From JBAXTE01 sp964653595 (lineage in GTDB: Bacteria; Bacteroidota; Bacteroidia; Bacteroidales; WCHB1-69), in NCBI GenBank assembly GCA_964653595.1, contig CAZZHH010000008.1, forward strand, positions 16,900 to 80,899: a DNA stretch of 64,000 bases, written 5' to 3'. The translations under genes were made by a program, and so were the position numbers. The notes below the pieces were generated by a model that ran no database searches, had not been told where the DNA came from, and was given only the letters and a program-made list of their open reading frames with translations. The number at the start of each line of letters is the position of its first letter. Positions within the stretch are counted from its first letter, which is position 1. Of the stretch, positions 62,727-64,000 are shown one piece after another.

Positions 62727-63776
62727 ATGAAAAAATCAATTATAATTTTGGGCGCAATAATCTTGATATCATCGATTAAGGTTTATTCTCAAGACATTCA
62801 TTTTTCTCAGTTTTTTCAGAACTCCGGACAATTGAATCCCTCTTTATGCGGCTCTTTCAATGGATTGGGAAGATTTTCGACCAATTATAAATCTCAGTGG
62901 AAAAGCATCGACAATACTTATTCCACCTTTGCCTTCAATGCCGACGGTGGATTTTTTAAAACATATACCAGCAAAGGAAAAGGCAATTTTCTGGGTTTAG
63001 GGTTGAACTTTTTTACAGATCGGGCGGGTGAATTAAAATTAAGGACGACTTCTGTGCTTTTCAACATTGCCTACAATTTAAAAGTAGGTAGAGGACAGAC
63101 CTTAGCGGCGGGAATTCAAGCCGGATTTATTCAGCGAAGCATCGATCCCACTAATGGAAAATGGGGTATACAATACGACGGGAATAGTTATAATCCCGAT
63201 TACCCTTCGGGTGAATTTATCTCAAATGCAACGAAATATGTAGCCGATTTTGGTATGGGAATGACTTATACGTGGACGAGCGATGAAAAAAATCCCTCTA
63301 GAAATTGGACGGTTTTATTTGGAGCCGGGGCTTTTCATGTAAATCAGCCAAACCAAACGCTTTTTTCTACCGGAGAAGACAGACTACACCTAAAAATCAA
63401 CCCTCATTTAAAAATCAACATTCCCCTTAATAAAAAGGACTTTTTGATCCCCCAAATGATGTACTCGTCTCAGGGATCTTCAAAGGAATTGATAGTGGGG
63501 TTTGATTTTCGACATTTTTTAAGTTCGGATGCCAAATATACCGGATTTATTAAAGAGTCAGCAATATATGGTAGCGCATATTTCAGGAATAGTGATGCCA
63601 TAATAATCGGGGGTGGATATATGTATAGTGGATTTCAAGCAGGGTTGAGCTACGACATTAATATCTCGAAATTATCTCTTGCTAGTAGGTATCAGGGAGG
63701 ACTTGAAGCTTCATTAATTTACATTATACGTGGCACACCTAGAGTTCGTATTCAAAGTAGACCTAGTTTTGAATAA
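62727..63776 (+). CDS. PorP/SprF-family outer-membrane protein
   Basis: A 349-aa outer-membrane barrel-type protein. Signal peptide about 1-21 (K-V-Y-S-Q), then the family's opening D-I-H-F-S-Q-F-F, L-N-P-S-L-C-G and Y-K-S-Q-W-K-S-I (about 22-65), followed by amphipathic beta strands, such as Y-I-I-R-G near the end. PorP/SprF proteins are needed for surface export and anchoring of type B T9SS cargos and tend to be encoded beside them, as here. It closes the operon. The general T9SS machine (PorK, L, M, N, SprA) is not in the window. Confidence 0.92.
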   Translation: MKKSIIILGAIILISSIKVYSQDIHFSQFFQNSGQLNPSLCGSFNGLGRFSTNYKSQWKSIDNTYSTFAFNADGGFFKTYTSKGKGNFLGLGLNFFTDRAGELKLRTTSVLFNIAYNLKVGRGQTLAAGIQAGFIQRSIDPTNGKWGIQYDGNSYNPDYPSGEFISNATKYVADFGMGMTYTWTSDEKNPSRNWTVLFGAGAFHVNQPNQTLFSTGEDRLHLKINPHLKINIPLNKKDFLIPQMMYSSQGSSKELIVGFDFRHFLSSDAKYTGFIKESAIYGSAYFRNSDAIIIGGGYMYSGFQAGLSYDINISKLSLASRYQGGLEASLIYIIRGTPRVRIQSRPSFE

Positions 63777-63880
63777 TTCGTTCTTTAACTTATTTTTGTT
63801 TCCTAAATTAACAAAACAATACAGAGTATTCCCTTTACTTTTTGTGTTGTTCATGAGTCTATTTTGGTAAAATAAAAAAA

Positions 63881-63914
63881 TTGTCACCCTGATGAGAAGG
63901 GATGCCTATATTTG
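63881..63914 (+). promoter_or_regulatory. Promoter for a gene beyond the window
   Basis: TTG at 63881-63883, 23 bases, TATATTTG at 63907-63914. A plus-strand gene should begin soon after base 64000. Confidence 0.55.
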
Positions 63915-63953
63915 ATTTTTATCGTAATGGACTCATTTTTTTTCTTTTTTAAA

Positions 63954-63989
63954 CACATAGTTCACATAGTTTAAATACAGCACATAGTT
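63954..63989. repeat. 9-base CACATAGTT repeats
   Basis: CACATAGTT occurs at 63954-63962, 63963-63971 and 63981-63989; the middle gap is another 9 bases, so all copies are in the same 9-base register. They would lie in the 5' leader of the next transcript. Function unknown. Confidence 0.8.
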
Positions 63990-64000
63990 CAAATAAGTTT

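Overview
The window comes from a low-GC member of the Bacteroidota. Several independent signs agree: surface proteins ending in type IX secretion (T9SS) sorting domains of both type A and type B, a PorP/SprF-family protein, a LytS-type kinase with a two-component propeller, TonB-energised outer-membrane receptors, DUF1573 and DUF4465 proteins, and promoters of the phylum's own type (TTG, 17-23 bases, TAnnTTTG) in front of many genes. The A-type flavodiiron protein fits an anaerobic or microaerobic life. I cannot place it below phylum. No rRNA, tRNA, CRISPR array, integrase or transposase was seen.

Layout. 1-12.7 kb: end of a family-9 glycosyltransferase, a POT peptide transporter, two secreted unknowns, a PLP aminotransferase, DUF1573, an HD protein, flavodiiron protein, lipoprotein, nitroreductase, a TonB-type protein, then murF-anmK overlapping by 4 bases. 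12.7-18.0 kb (minus strand): a cobalamin riboswitch followed by a four-gene B12-capture operon (BtuB-like receptor, DUF4465 protein, an unnamed surface protein, a BtuG-like propeller lipoprotein); the two middle proteins carry T9SS sorting tails. 18.0-27.4 kb (minus): a large TPR protein with a partner beta-barrel, an NAD(P)-binding protein and two tandem DUF4139/MuiA-like proteins. 27.7-36.6 kb (plus): murA with Asp in place of the usual catalytic Cys, then a compact set of genes (alpha/alpha toroid, AAC(3)-like acyltransferase, LURP-one-like protein, acyl carrier protein, SDR, metallo-hydrolase, KAS III, NodB-like deacetylase, FemAB/GNAT protein). I read this as a candidate pathway that builds a short acyl group on a carrier protein and puts it on a surface amino-sugar or amine. 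36.6-49.1 kb: housekeeping genes upp, ABC permease, lipocalin, gyrB, CCA-adding enzyme, YfcC transporter, acyltransferase, BASS symporter, D-2-hydroxyacid dehydrogenase, rocD.

49.4-63.8 kb is a surface-protein island. A 1068-aa T9SS cargo gene is followed by a second cargo gene and then by an orphan T9SS tail. A 102-base direct repeat (100/102 identical) brackets exactly 2571 bases (857 codons). Removing that segment would join the first gene in frame to the orphan tail, so the locus looks like an inserted, possibly excisable, tail-plus-cargo cassette. Next comes a LytTR response regulator broken by a single in-frame amber codon, overlapping an intact propeller/LytS histidine kinase, then a surface protein, a T9SS type-B cargo and its likely PorP/SprF partner.

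The strongest leads are the 2571-base cassette, the amber-interrupted regulator beside it, the acyl-tailoring cluster downstream of murA, and the riboswitch-controlled B12 operon with T9SS-exported components. All calls are by reading; no database search was run.
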